The position numbers were made by a program, and so were the translations under genes. This document shows, one piece after another, positions 1 through 7,938 of a stretch of DNA of 17,655 nt; position 1 is the first letter of the stretch, and every line of letters starts with the position of its first letter. The notes under the pieces are model-generated. The model was not told where the DNA came from and searched no databases. It saw nothing but the letters and a program-made list of their open reading frames with translations. Where the stretch lies: assembly GCA_003552365.1 (NCBI GenBank), contig PUKR01000109.1, positions 1-17,655 of the forward strand, written 5' to 3'. The stretch is from Syntrophomonadaceae bacterium (lineage in GTDB: Bacteria; Bacillota; Dethiobacteria; DTU022).

Positions 1-224
1 AAATACTTTTATTACTTAATATTTTACATGATCAATAACTTTAATGGTATGCTTTTTTTATTTTTTCTAAGAAATTCCCACATAAAAGTGATAAAATAAT
101 ACTCGAAAATATAAAAATTATGTTATCATAGCAGCAGGTTATAATAAGATATGGTCACTGGCATCTAGTTGAAAAAGCTATTCGCAGCATGGTTATCCGG
201 CCCGACAATCGCGGAGGTGATCAG
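1..224 (+). other. AT-rich upstream region of cheC
   Basis: No gene is visible here. The stretch is much richer in A+T than the rest of the window. The best promoter-like element is a TATAAT at 140-145, about 80 bases before the cheC start, but no convincing -35 box lies 16-18 bases upstream. I found no sigma-D (flagellar) type TAAA/GCCGATAA promoter. The T-rich run at 53-67 has no hairpin before it, so I do not call a terminator. Upstream genes lie outside the window. Confidence 0.35.
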
Positions 225-854
225 GTGAACACAGAACAATTCATCAGCGAAGGCCAGCAGGACATTTTAAAGGAGCTGGCCAACATAGGAATAGGCAATG
301 CGGTAACTGCCCTTTCTTCAATGCTCGAAGAACAGAAAATTGAAATGATGGTTCCCGAAGTCATGGTTGCACCACTGCAAGATGTTCCTGAATCCTTTGG
401 AAACCCGGAAAGCCTTGTGGCCGCAACTTTTTGTGAGGCTGAGTGTCCGGAAGTAGGCCTGGTCTTAGTTTTTGTTTTGCCGTATCAAGCAGCACAAAAT
501 ATGGCTAAACGGATTATGCCTGAAAATGCAGCCGGTAAAGAGCAGGCTTCGTTGAAAAACGATGAGATGGAACAATCCGCATTGATGGAACTGGGCAATA
601 TTATAACCGGATCTTACTTAAATGCACTATCTTTAATGACCGAACTTACTTTTCAGGCTTCGCCGCCAAAGCTGGGAATTGATATGGCGGGAGCAATACT
701 GGGCACTGTAATAGCGGAAACCAAAACTGTTGATGATCAGCTTATATTACTCAAAACAGAATTAAATGTAGAAAAAGAAAATATAGAGGGCAGTATTTTA
801 ATTCTACCTGACAGCGGTTCCCTGCAAACCCTTTTTGAAAGGCTTGGAACTTAA
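225..854 (+). CDS. cheC: Chemotaxis protein CheC (CheY-P phosphatase family)
   Basis: CheC-family protein of 209 residues, the usual length of Bacillus CheC. The family dephosphorylates CheY-P in the cytoplasm and binds the receptor deamidase CheD. Two pseudo-repeated active-site helices are visible: D13-I-L-K-E17-L-A-N20 followed by a proline 24 residues on, and S118-x3-E122-xx-N125 with a proline 23 residues later. They match the (D/S)xxxExxN-P signature, so both catalytic centres look intact. The start is taken as GTG at 225. It follows a perfect anti-16S match GGAGGTGAT (213-221) at ideal spacing. An in-frame ATG at 189 lacks a ribosome binding site and would add 12 non-family residues. 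No other chemotaxis gene is in the window, so this is a stand-alone cheC next to a cell-wall gene. A CheX or FliY-like role is less likely given two complete motifs and no FliN domain. Confidence 0.9.
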   Translation: MNTEQFISEGQQDILKELANIGIGNAVTALSSMLEEQKIEMMVPEVMVAPLQDVPESFGNPESLVAATFCEAECPEVGLVLVFVLPYQAAQNMAKRIMPENAAGKEQASLKNDEMEQSALMELGNIITGSYLNALSLMTELTFQASPPKLGIDMAGAILGTVIAETKTVDDQLILLKTELNVEKENIEGSILILPDSGSLQTLFERLGT

Positions 855-932
855 AAACAATTATTATGAAATAAAAATAGCCTTATCTTAGTGTAATCAT
901 CTGTGCGGACCTTATCTCATTTTGAGCAATTA

Positions 933-941
933 TGATATAAT
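933..941 (+). promoter_or_regulatory. Candidate extended -10 promoter for the PBP gene
   Basis: The sequence TGATATAAT fits an extended -10 element (TGnTATAAT, with TATAAT at 936-941). No good -35 box sits 17 bases upstream, which extended -10 promoters tolerate. It lies 43 bases before the GTG start at 985, inside the 130-base gap after cheC. No terminator hairpin is seen after cheC, so read-through from cheC is also possible. Confidence 0.5.
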
Positions 942-984
942 GTGGACAGGTGATTTTCTTTATTTTTAGGAGGTTAACAAAGAA

Positions 985-3822
985 GTGGCTGAGAAAAAAA
1001 TACCTTTTGATCAACAAAAATATAATAAAAATAAATCCAGGCGCCCGCGCAACAAGTGGCGCATACTGAAGATAACCATTCTAGCGTTTTTTCTAATTGT
1101 TCTTGCCGGCGGAGGCGCCGCTGCTTCCGTAATCGTAAACTGGGTCAACGATGCACCACCCCTCGATTCTGAGCGCCTTGAAACAGTGGAAACATCTTAT
1201 TTATACGATAGCGAAGGAAATGAAATTACGGAACTGCACGATGAACAAAACCGGGTAGCAGTAAGTTTGGAAGATATTCCGGAACACGTCCAAAAAGCTT
1301 TTATTGCCATAGAAGATGAACGCTTTTATGACCACTTTGGTTTTGATGTTACCGGCAGTATCCGTGCCGCCTATGCCAACTTCACGGCCGGTAGAATTGT
1401 CCAGGGAGCCAGCACAATCTCCCAGCAGCTGGCCCAAAATGCATTCTTAACCACAGAGACCAGCTACGAACGCAAGGTGCAGGAAATCTGGCTGGCTATT
1501 CAGTTAGAACGCGCATTCAGCAAGGAAGAAATACTTGAAATGTATTTAAACCGCATTTATTTCGGCAACGGCGCGTACGGTGTGGAAGCAGCCTCTCACA
1601 CCTATTTTGATAAAAGTGTTGGTGAAATAAATTTACCTGAAGCAGCGATGTTGGCCGGGGCTGTTCGTTCGCCCAATTATTACAACCCGATCAACAACGT
1701 GGCAGAAGCAGAATCCAGGATGAGAACGGTGCTGTCAAATATGAAAAGGTTAGAATATATCAGTGAAGCAGAATACCGGGAAGCAGCAGAACAGGAAATG
1801 AGTTACGCCCAGGCAGACAGCCCGGAATACCCGTACCCATATTTCGTAGATTACGTTATCCACAGGGAACTGCTGCAAATACTAAGTGAAATTCCCACCA
1901 TCGGTTCCAGAGAAGAAGCCTACCGTGCCATTTATACCGGCGGTTTGCGGGTTCACACTACCCTTGACACTTCAATCCAGAGCCACGTCGAAGATGTGCT
2001 GAACCAATCCGAACTTTATCCCACAACCATTAAAATAGATATGCAAAAAGCCAGGGAAGCAATTGCCAGCCTCCCCTCCGGGGCAACATTATCGCAGGCC
2101 CAACTGGAAGAGTTAATTGATGAAGAAAAAGGAATTGCCCAACCCCAGGCCGCAATGGTGCTTGCCGACCCTAACACCGGTCAAATCATGGCCCTGGGTG
2201 GAGGCAGAGAATATCGTAAAGACGAAGATGAGGTATTGAGGTTCGCCACCCTTCGTCAACCCGGATCGGCAATTAAGCCCGTTACAGCCTACGGCCCTGC
2301 TTTTGAAGAAGGAGTTTTAGCCGGTGCAGGTTCAACTTTGGATGATGCTCCTTATTATGTTGAAGAACTAAACTGGTACCCGGAAAACTTTGACTACAAA
2401 TTCAGGGGAATGACCCCGGCAAGGGAATCACTGTTTAAATCATATAACATTCCGGCCGTTCGCACTTTTGAAAAACTTGGACCGGAAATTGGAGCTGAGT
2501 ATGCTGAAAAAATGGGAATTAGTACCATCCACCCGGATGAAGTAAATAACCTTGCTTTAACCCTTGGCGGTTTTACCAGGGGGGTGAGTGCCATTGATAT
2601 GGCCCAGGCTTACAGCGTTTTTGCAAATTCAGGACTAAAAGTAAACCTGCACACCGTAAAAAAAATTGAAGACCGCCACGGTGAGACCATATACGAAAAT
2701 AATGTAGAACCAAACCAGGTGCTCAGTGAGGAAGCTTCTTTCCTGGTTAATGATATACTGCAAGACTATGTCACTCAATACATCGGCCGTGCCTTAGACA
2801 TCGATCGCCAGGTAGCCGCTAAAACGGGGACCACCGATGACTGGAAAGATGCTTACCTGATGGCTTACACCCCTAACCTGGTCGCTTCCTTCTGGATGGG
2901 CTATGACGAACCTCAACTGGGTGGAATCAGGGAAGGCTGGCGTTTTTCCACTTCCATCATGCGTGAAGTGTTTCTTGAAAAATTCGAAACCCTGGAAGTG
3001 GAGGAGTTTGAACAGCCGGAGGGCATCGTTAGAATGCAGGTATGCAAAAGGTCCGGAAAAATTCCCAACAGTTACTGCGAAGACGATGATGCGGTAATAA
3101 GCGACTACTTTATCGAAGGCCAGGAACCAACGGAAAGCTGTAATATGCACAAGGACAGGCGCACTTACAGCCGCCCGGATTATATAGAAACCGATAATCG
3201 CTGGTCGGGCGGTTCCGGCAGAGTTCCCCTGGACGTGGAGGATACCGACCTAAGGGTTAGCAGGCTTGAAGAAAGAGATCAACAAAGCGGTTCCACTACC
3301 GAAGAAATTACAAGATTTGACGCCCATGTCTTTACTGATGGAATAACCCTGCAGTGGGATTATGACGGTCCTGAGAACCTGGAAGCATTTGAAATCGTGC
3401 GTGAATCTCATGATGATCCGGATGATGGCGCAATCATTGAGCTTGATGGTAATGCACGCCAATATTCAGATGATGAAATTGAGCTTGACAGCGAGTATAC
3501 TTACGCTCTTATTGCTCTCTATGACAACGGTGAGGTTTCCGACAGGGCTGAAGTGAGGGTAAGCACCGAAACGACTGAAGACGGTGAACTCGCCGGGCAG
3601 CCGCGAGACGGTGAAGCAGTAGTTGTCCCCGATGTAAGCGGATCATTCGAAGCTATTGCCCGTTCTAAACTGGAAAGAGAAGGCCTGGTGGTAGGATCTG
3701 TAGACCAGGAACACAGCGATGAAGCAAGCCTTAACCGGGTTATATCGCAACGCCCCGAACCCGGAACAACGCTATCACCGGGCGACCGGGTAAACCTGGT
3801 TGTTTCCAAGGGGCCTGAATAA
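985..3822 (+). CDS. Class A penicillin-binding protein (PBP1A family) with FN3 and PASTA domains
   Basis: Bifunctional peptidoglycan synthase, 945 residues, anchored in the membrane and facing the wall. A basic cytoplasmic tail is followed by one membrane segment (about 28-54). The GT51 glycosyltransferase covers about 75-250, with the catalytic EDERFYDHFG at 110-119 and the motif GASTISQQLAQN at 141-152. The transpeptidase covers about 385-650, with S428-A-I-K431 (SxxK), S486-Y-N488 (SxN) and K613-T-G615. All catalytic residues are present. The C-terminus carries an FN3-like domain (about 775-862) and one PASTA domain (about 879-945). A linker before FN3 holds three cysteines (about 687-735), as in other Bacillota PBP1A proteins. 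The start is GTG at 985, behind AGGAGGT (968-974). PASTA domains are known to bind peptidoglycan or muropeptides. The function is secure; the choice between pbpF, ponA or mrcA-type symbols is not. Confidence 0.95.
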   Translation: MAEKKIPFDQQKYNKNKSRRPRNKWRILKITILAFFLIVLAGGGAAASVIVNWVNDAPPLDSERLETVETSYLYDSEGNEITELHDEQNRVAVSLEDIPEHVQKAFIAIEDERFYDHFGFDVTGSIRAAYANFTAGRIVQGASTISQQLAQNAFLTTETSYERKVQEIWLAIQLERAFSKEEILEMYLNRIYFGNGAYGVEAASHTYFDKSVGEINLPEAAMLAGAVRSPNYYNPINNVAEAESRMRTVLSNMKRLEYISEAEYREAAEQEMSYAQADSPEYPYPYFVDYVIHRELLQILSEIPTIGSREEAYRAIYTGGLRVHTTLDTSIQSHVEDVLNQSELYPTTIKIDMQKAREAIASLPSGATLSQAQLEELIDEEKGIAQPQAAMVLADPNTGQIMALGGGREYRKDEDEVLRFATLRQPGSAIKPVTAYGPAFEEGVLAGAGSTLDDAPYYVEELNWYPENFDYKFRGMTPARESLFKSYNIPAVRTFEKLGPEIGAEYAEKMGISTIHPDEVNNLALTLGGFTRGVSAIDMAQAYSVFANSGLKVNLHTVKKIEDRHGETIYENNVEPNQVLSEEASFLVNDILQDYVTQYIGRALDIDRQVAAKTGTTDDWKDAYLMAYTPNLVASFWMGYDEPQLGGIREGWRFSTSIMREVFLEKFETLEVEEFEQPEGIVRMQVCKRSGKIPNSYCEDDDAVISDYFIEGQEPTESCNMHKDRRTYSRPDYIETDNRWSGGSGRVPLDVEDTDLRVSRLEERDQQSGSTTEEITRFDAHVFTDGITLQWDYDGPENLEAFEIVRESHDDPDDGAIIELDGNARQYSDDEIELDSEYTYALIALYDNGEVSDRAEVRVSTETTEDGELAGQPRDGEAVVVPDVSGSFEAIARSKLEREGLVVGSVDQEHSDEASLNRVISQRPEPGTTLSPGDRVNLVVSKGPE

Positions 3823-3830
3823 ATTAGATC

Positions 3831-3881
3831 AGGGCATAGCAACCTGCCTGGTGTAAAATCCGTTGATAAATGCTATGCCCT
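3831..3881. terminator. Hairpin between convergent PBP and mutS2 genes (probable bidirectional terminator)
   Basis: A perfect 11-base inverted repeat, AGGGCATAGCA (3831-3841) and TGCTATGCCCT (3871-3881), has a 29-base loop. It lies between the PBP stop and the mutS2 stop and includes the last codons of mutS2. AAATT and AATTT tracts flank the arms, but neither side has a long T run, so its strength as an intrinsic terminator is uncertain. Its location at convergent gene ends fits a terminator for both strands. Confidence 0.55.
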
Positions 3882-6287
3882 AATTTCAACTACCGTTACT
3901 CCTTCTCCACCCTCACCGGTTTCTCCAATTCGTAAGTTTTTAACCAGCCTGTGGTCCTTTAAATAAGGCCATAGCCCTTGTTTGAGCTTGCCGGTTCCCT
4001 TACCGTGGATCAGGTCAACCTGGTTAAGACCGGCCCAGAGAGCATTGTCAAGATGCTTATCTACCAGCGGGATTGCTTCTTCCAGGGTTAACCCGCGCAA
4101 ATCCAGGGAACTCTTGACAGTTTGATCTTTTTTAACGCTATACCCTCGGCTTTCAAATAGTACGGAGCCTTTGCCGCTATCTCTGTCTGCAGTCGAAGCT
4201 CCCGGCTTACTTTCCTTGCAATCAAATAATTCTTTTACAGAAACGCTGACTTTTAAAGCACCAACCTGGACCATCGCTTCACTGCCGGAAACAGAAATTA
4301 TCTCGCCTTTTTGCTTTAAACTAGGAATATATACTTCCCTGCCGGCATTTAGCTCGTCTTCTTCCAAGGGTTTTGTTTGTGGTTCTTCTTCCTCTTCTCC
4401 GGTCGTTTCAACCTCCCGGCGAAGTTCGTTTAGACGGCTGCGAATTTGTTCGGCCTGAGCCAGGGGCTTTTCTCCACCCTCACTTTTTATAGTCCGCAGC
4501 TCCTTGATTAGCTGATCGGCGGTACTTTTCACCCGCCTTACTATCTGGCGGGCTTCTTCCCGCGCTTCCTTGATAATATCTTCCCGCCTGGCTTTAAGCA
4601 AATTTCGCTCTTTTTCCAGTTCGGCCATCAGCAACTCCGCCCGGTTCCTTTCCAGCTCTGCCTGCCGGCTGTCCCGAGAATAACGCTGTTGATCTTCAAC
4701 CAGGCTTGCTATAATCGATTCCACCTGGTCGTGAGAACGATGCATAAATCCCCTGGCCTTTTCCAGGACATGTTCCGGCAAGCCAAGCTTGCCGGCAATA
4801 TAAAAAGCGTTGCTCTGACCGGGAATCCCCTGCAGCAAGCGGTAAGTCGGGGCAAGCGTGCCTAAATCAAACTCCATGGCCGCATTTTGCATCTTATCCT
4901 GGACCTGGGCAAAAAGTTTTAGTTCGTTAATGTGTGTGGTTGCTACCGTTAATGCTCCTTTTGTGGTCAATTCTTCTAAAATTGACATGGCAAGAGCCGC
5001 CCCCTCGGAAGGATCAGTCCCCGCCCCCAGCTCATCGAATAGCACCATCGTATCAGGACCCGCTTCTTCAACAATGGAAATAATGTTTTTCATGTGCCCG
5101 GAAAACGTGCTTAGCGACTGGACAATACTTTGCTCATCTCCGATATCGGCCCTGATCTTTTCAAAAACTGCCAACCTGGTGTCTTTTCCAGCCGGGATAT
5201 GAAGCCCACACTGGACCATAATGGTTAAAAGACCAATGGTTTTTAAAGCCACTGTTTTTCCGCCCGTATTGGGTCCGGTAACCACAAGGGTCTGGATATC
5301 ATCACCAAGTTCAACCGTAAGGGGCACTTTTTCACCGCTTAAAAGGGGATGGATCCCCTGATCTATAAATGCCAGGTTTTGCCCCTCTTTAATAAGGCGC
5401 GGTTCGATTCCGCCCATATCCAAACTTAGCCTGCCGCAGGCAACTATAAAGTCAAGTTTTGAGTATAATTCCCGGTTATGCATAAGCTGATTCTCTGCTG
5501 AAGAAACCTGGTTGCTTAGTTGAAAAAGGATGCGTTCAATTTCTTCTTCTTCTTGTTTTTGCAGGGAAGCCATTGAATTCTGCATTTCCACAACCGGCAG
5601 GGGTTCAATAAAAACTGTCGCCCCGCTTGAAGATTGGTCATGGACCACTCCCTCCAGGTGCTGGCGGTATTCTTGCTTGACCGGCAGAACGTAACGCCCA
5701 CCTCGGATCGTCACCAAAGCATCCTGCAGGTAGCGCCTGTAACTGGTACTGCGAATGTATTGATCCAGCTTTTCCCTTATTTTGTTTTGTAGAGAATGTT
5801 TTTTCCGGCGCAGTGCAGAGAGCTCTGCAGAAGCTGTATCTAAAATATTGCCTTCTTCATCAAGCGCCCTTTTCAATGCAGCATAAAGTCCTTCGCCCAT
5901 ATGCACCTGGGCGGCAATTTCATTGATCATCGGATATAGTTCACGGTGATCCCGGTTACTGAAAAACTTTGGCCAGCGCTGGGCAGCTTTAATAAATAAC
6001 ATGACAACAGCCAGCTCAGGACCTGAAAGCATGGCACCTTTCCCCGCCCTGTCCAGGTGCGGCTTAATATCTTCAACAGCTGACGGGCTGAAAGCATTTT
6101 TTGAACAGAGTAAACGAGATTCACTGGTTTCCATTAACTGCCTGCCGATTAATTCCGGTTCACTGCCGGGCAGCAGCTGGGAAGCAGTTTTACTTCCCAT
6201 TGGGCTGACTGTCATAGCCTTTAATTTATCCCGAATTTGATCAAATTCGAGGACCTTAATCTCCCTTTCTGTAATTACACCGGCCAA
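3873..6287 (-). CDS. mutS2: MutS2 family ATPase with Smr domain
   Basis: MutS2, about 804 residues. The family suppresses recombination in some bacteria; in Bacillus subtilis it also acts on collided ribosomes. Numbered from an in-frame GTG at 6296, the domains are: N-terminal MutS-like core (to about 330), Walker A GPNTGGKT (341-348), Walker B MVLFDE (417-422) followed by LGAGTDPSEG, a long charged coiled coil (about 510-640), a KOW-like segment, and a C-terminal Smr domain with LDLRG (731-735) and HGKGTG (764-769). Both Smr nuclease motifs are kept. The start is probably TTG at 6287, because GAGGTGA (6293-6299) precedes it. The GTG at 6296 overlaps the mpg stop as GTGA and lacks a clear ribosome binding site. 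Either way translation is coupled to mpg. Confidence 0.93.
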   Translation of the reverse strand: MAGVITEREIKVLEFDQIRDKLKAMTVSPMGSKTASQLLPGSEPELIGRQLMETSESRLLCSKNAFSPSAVEDIKPHLDRAGKGAMLSGPELAVVMLFIKAAQRWPKFFSNRDHRELYPMINEIAAQVHMGEGLYAALKRALDEEGNILDTASAELSALRRKKHSLQNKIREKLDQYIRSTSYRRYLQDALVTIRGGRYVLPVKQEYRQHLEGVVHDQSSSGATVFIEPLPVVEMQNSMASLQKQEEEEIERILFQLSNQVSSAENQLMHNRELYSKLDFIVACGRLSLDMGGIEPRLIKEGQNLAFIDQGIHPLLSGEKVPLTVELGDDIQTLVVTGPNTGGKTVALKTIGLLTIMVQCGLHIPAGKDTRLAVFEKIRADIGDEQSIVQSLSTFSGHMKNIISIVEEAGPDTMVLFDELGAGTDPSEGAALAMSILEELTTKGALTVATTHINELKLFAQVQDKMQNAAMEFDLGTLAPTYRLLQGIPGQSNAFYIAGKLGLPEHVLEKARGFMHRSHDQVESIIASLVEDQQRYSRDSRQAELERNRAELLMAELEKERNLLKARREDIIKEAREEARQIVRRVKSTADQLIKELRTIKSEGGEKPLAQAEQIRSRLNELRREVETTGEEEEEPQTKPLEEDELNAGREVYIPSLKQKGEIISVSGSEAMVQVGALKVSVSVKELFDCKESKPGASTADRDSGKGSVLFESRGYSVKKDQTVKSSLDLRGLTLEEAIPLVDKHLDNALWAGLNQVDLIHGKGTGKLKQGLWPYLKDHRLVKNLRIGETGEGGEGVTVVEIRA

Positions 6288-6292
6288 ACATC

Positions 6293-6871
6293 TCACCTCG
6301 ATAAATATTCGTTTCCCTCTGCGATAAAGCGAAGCAGTTTATCTTTAGCAACGGACAGGCCAATGCGCGGTGTGCTTTTAACTGTCCCGATTTCAGCAGT
6401 CCCGTCATTAGACAGCAGGTAAAGCGGCTTATCCCGCAAGTGGTGGCCGTCAAAATGCTTATCAATGGCAAAAGCCTGGCACAGCTTGCCCGGGCCACTG
6501 GTAAGATTTTTTTCACTGTATTTATTACCGCGGCGTTTAATCATCAACTTTTTGCCCTCAACAGGCTGCACTGCCCTGATTAAAACTGCTTCCCCGCTGC
6601 CCACCGGCCCGGTTACCACATTAAAACAATAATAATTACCATATATAAAGTAGACATATGCCCTGCCGGGTGGGCCAAACATAGTAGCATTCCGCCTGGT
6701 TTTTCCCCGGGAAGCATGACAGGCCGGATCATTGGTGCTCAGGTAAGCTTCGGTCTCTACAATAATACCTGAAAGTAACCCTTCGTCTGTTTCCCGGCAT
6801 AAGTAATGGCCGATAAGCTTTTTAGCGACCAGCTCGGTGTCTTGCAAGAAAAAATCCGATTCAATCTGCAC
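6293..6871 (-). CDS. 3-methyladenine DNA glycosylase (AAG/MPG family)
   Basis: Monofunctional base-excision repair glycosylase of the AAG/MPG fold, which removes alkylated and deaminated purines such as 3-methyladenine and hypoxanthine. Family marks seen are VETEAY (with the catalytic glutamate), DPACHASRGKTRRNA, MFGPPGRAYVYFIYG, the NVVTGP strand, and LTSGPGKLCQA near the C-terminal third. The length, about 192 residues, is normal. The start is uncertain. GTG at 6871 has AAGGG ten bases upstream and follows a TATAAA at about the right distance. A TTG at 6889 would add six residues without a ribosome binding site. The 3' end overlaps the mutS2 5' region, so the two genes are co-translated. 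It follows an intrinsic terminator after cvpA and probably has its own weak promoter at about 6895-6920. In Bacillus this position, between cvpA and mutS2, is held by polX. Confidence 0.93.
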   Translation of the reverse strand: MQIESDFFLQDTELVAKKLIGHYLCRETDEGLLSGIIVETEAYLSTNDPACHASRGKTRRNATMFGPPGRAYVYFIYGNYYCFNVVTGPVGSGEAVLIRAVQPVEGKKLMIKRRGNKYSEKNLTSGPGKLCQAFAIDKHFDGHHLRDKPLYLLSNDGTAEIGTVKSTPRIGLSVAKDKLLRFIAEGNEYLSR

Positions 6872-6919
6872 AGGAAAATTTCCCTTCAACAGGTTTTATA
6901 AAATATACATAATGCAGGC

Positions 6920-6965
6920 AAAAAAACCGGCTTCTCCCGGCTCCGCTTCCGGCAGGGATAAGCCG
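6920..6965 (-). terminator. Intrinsic terminator after cvpA
   Basis: On the minus strand the arm CGGCTT (6965-6960) pairs with AAGCCG (6933-6928). An inner TCCC/GGGA pairing continues the stem after one mismatch. GTTTTTTT follows at once (7 T, 6926-6920). It lies about 30 bases after the cvpA stop and should end the pheS-pheT-zapA-cvpA transcript before mpg. Confidence 0.8.
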
Positions 6966-6997
6966 TAATTTAATTAAACCGTTCGCAACCGGCGATT

Positions 6998-7567
6998 TTA
7001 GCTGTTCATATCCAGGTAAAATTCTACCGCAAAATCTTTAACTGCTTCTACAATAGTGGCCAGGTAATGTTCTGTAAAGAAGACAATTTCCGATTCCTCC
7101 AGGGCATCCATGAAAAATTGCAGGGGTATGATCGAAATAGCGGCAACGATTATATAAATAAAGATAACCCCAACTATTGCCCCCAAAACAATCCCTGCTA
7201 TCCGGTTGAAAAACCCGATTACCGGAATACGGTTAACCCACCTGAATCCACTGGAAAATAACCGAAAAACAATACTGAAAACTAAAAAAAGCACCAAGAA
7301 AGTTATAATCCCTGCTATTAATTGTGGAGCCTGCTCCAGGGCAACCTCCAGGCCAAGGTTTTCAATTAATTCATGATGGGGAATGATATTTTCCGGATCT
7401 ATATAATCCGCAAGCACTTCACTAAAAAATCGGCTGCCCCAAAAAGAAAGGATAATCACAACTATAAATCCGAACAGATCAAATATTTGCTTGACAAGGC
7501 CTCTTGAAAAACCGTTAAATACATGCAGCCCAAAAACAACCAGCAGGAAAATATCAAGCCAGTTCAT
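6998..7567 (-). CDS. CvpA family membrane protein
   Basis: Small polytopic inner-membrane protein of 189 residues in the CvpA (colicin V production) family. Its molecular role is not established; homologues affect envelope stress and export. It starts MNWLDIFLLVVFGLHVFNG and holds four hydrophobic segments (roughly 2-20, 28-48, 75-102 and 117-142), with a short C-terminal soluble tail. The start is ATG at 7567, behind GGTGGAGG. An upstream in-frame GTG-like start would only add ten polar residues. It overlaps the end of zapA by 14 bases, so translation is coupled. zapA-cvpA is a widespread Bacillota pair. The product name rests on fold pattern and context. Confidence 0.85.
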   Translation of the reverse strand: MNWLDIFLLVVFGLHVFNGFSRGLVKQIFDLFGFIVVIILSFWGSRFFSEVLADYIDPENIIPHHELIENLGLEVALEQAPQLIAGIITFLVLFLVFSIVFRLFSSGFRWVNRIPVIGFFNRIAGIVLGAIVGVIFIYIIVAAISIIPLQFFMDALEESEIVFFTEHYLATIVEAVKDFAVEFYLDMNS

Positions 7568-7844
7568 TGCCTCCACCTTTTCCTTTCCGATCCTCACCTT
7601 TTTCCGAAGACCCTTCCTTTTCTTCCTTCAACCTGATCAGTTCATCGGCAAGGTTCAGGGCAGCCAGGACGGCTATTCTTTGTCTGCTCATCTGGATATT
7701 ATTTTCCGCTAACGATTTCATCAACTGGTCCACATAACTACCCACTTTGTACATATAATCCTTGGAAGAAGAACTTCTGAGCACATATTCTTCACCCATA
7801 ATATTAACTGTAACCCTGTTTTTATCCTTCTCCTCCATCTCCAT
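7554..7844 (-). CDS. zapA: Cell division protein ZapA
   Basis: ZapA, 96 residues, binds and bundles FtsZ at the division ring. The N-terminal strand region (VTVNIMGEEYVLRSSSS, about residues 11-27) is followed by a long helix with YVDQLMKSLAENN and LAALNLADELIRLKEEKEG, the usual ZapA globular head and coiled coil. A lysine/glycine-rich tail ends the protein. The start is ATG at 7844, behind AAGGGGAAGG. A second ATG two codons later could also be used. It sits 94 bases after pheT with no strong terminator between, so it is probably read from the pheS promoter as well as any local one. It overlaps cvpA. Confidence 0.92.
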   Translation of the reverse strand: MEMEEKDKNRVTVNIMGEEYVLRSSSSKDYMYKVGSYVDQLMKSLAENNIQMSRQRIAVLAALNLADELIRLKEEKEGSSEKGEDRKGKGGGNELA

Positions 7845-7938
7845 GCCTTCCCCTTTCAGGGCTTTATCTGTTTTAAAAAACCTCTGACGGAGACCTTATT
7901 CAGGATTATTCGAGGTATAGTACGTGATATCCTTTTTT

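Noticed and set aside
53..67. T-rich run as terminator of a gene left of the window
   Set aside because: No stem-loop precedes it; it is simply part of an AT-rich region.
2794..3842. Minus-strand open frames inside the PBP gene
   Set aside because: The sense frame has continuous family motifs, and the antisense frames show none.
4171..5202. Plus-strand open frames inside mutS2
   Set aside because: They are antisense shadows of a conserved coding sequence, with no ribosome binding sites or recognisable products.
7850..7910. Terminator between pheT and zapA (ACCTC ... GAGGTTTTTT on the minus strand)
   Set aside because: The stem is only five pairs with a loop of about 27 bases. The T run alone is not enough evidence.
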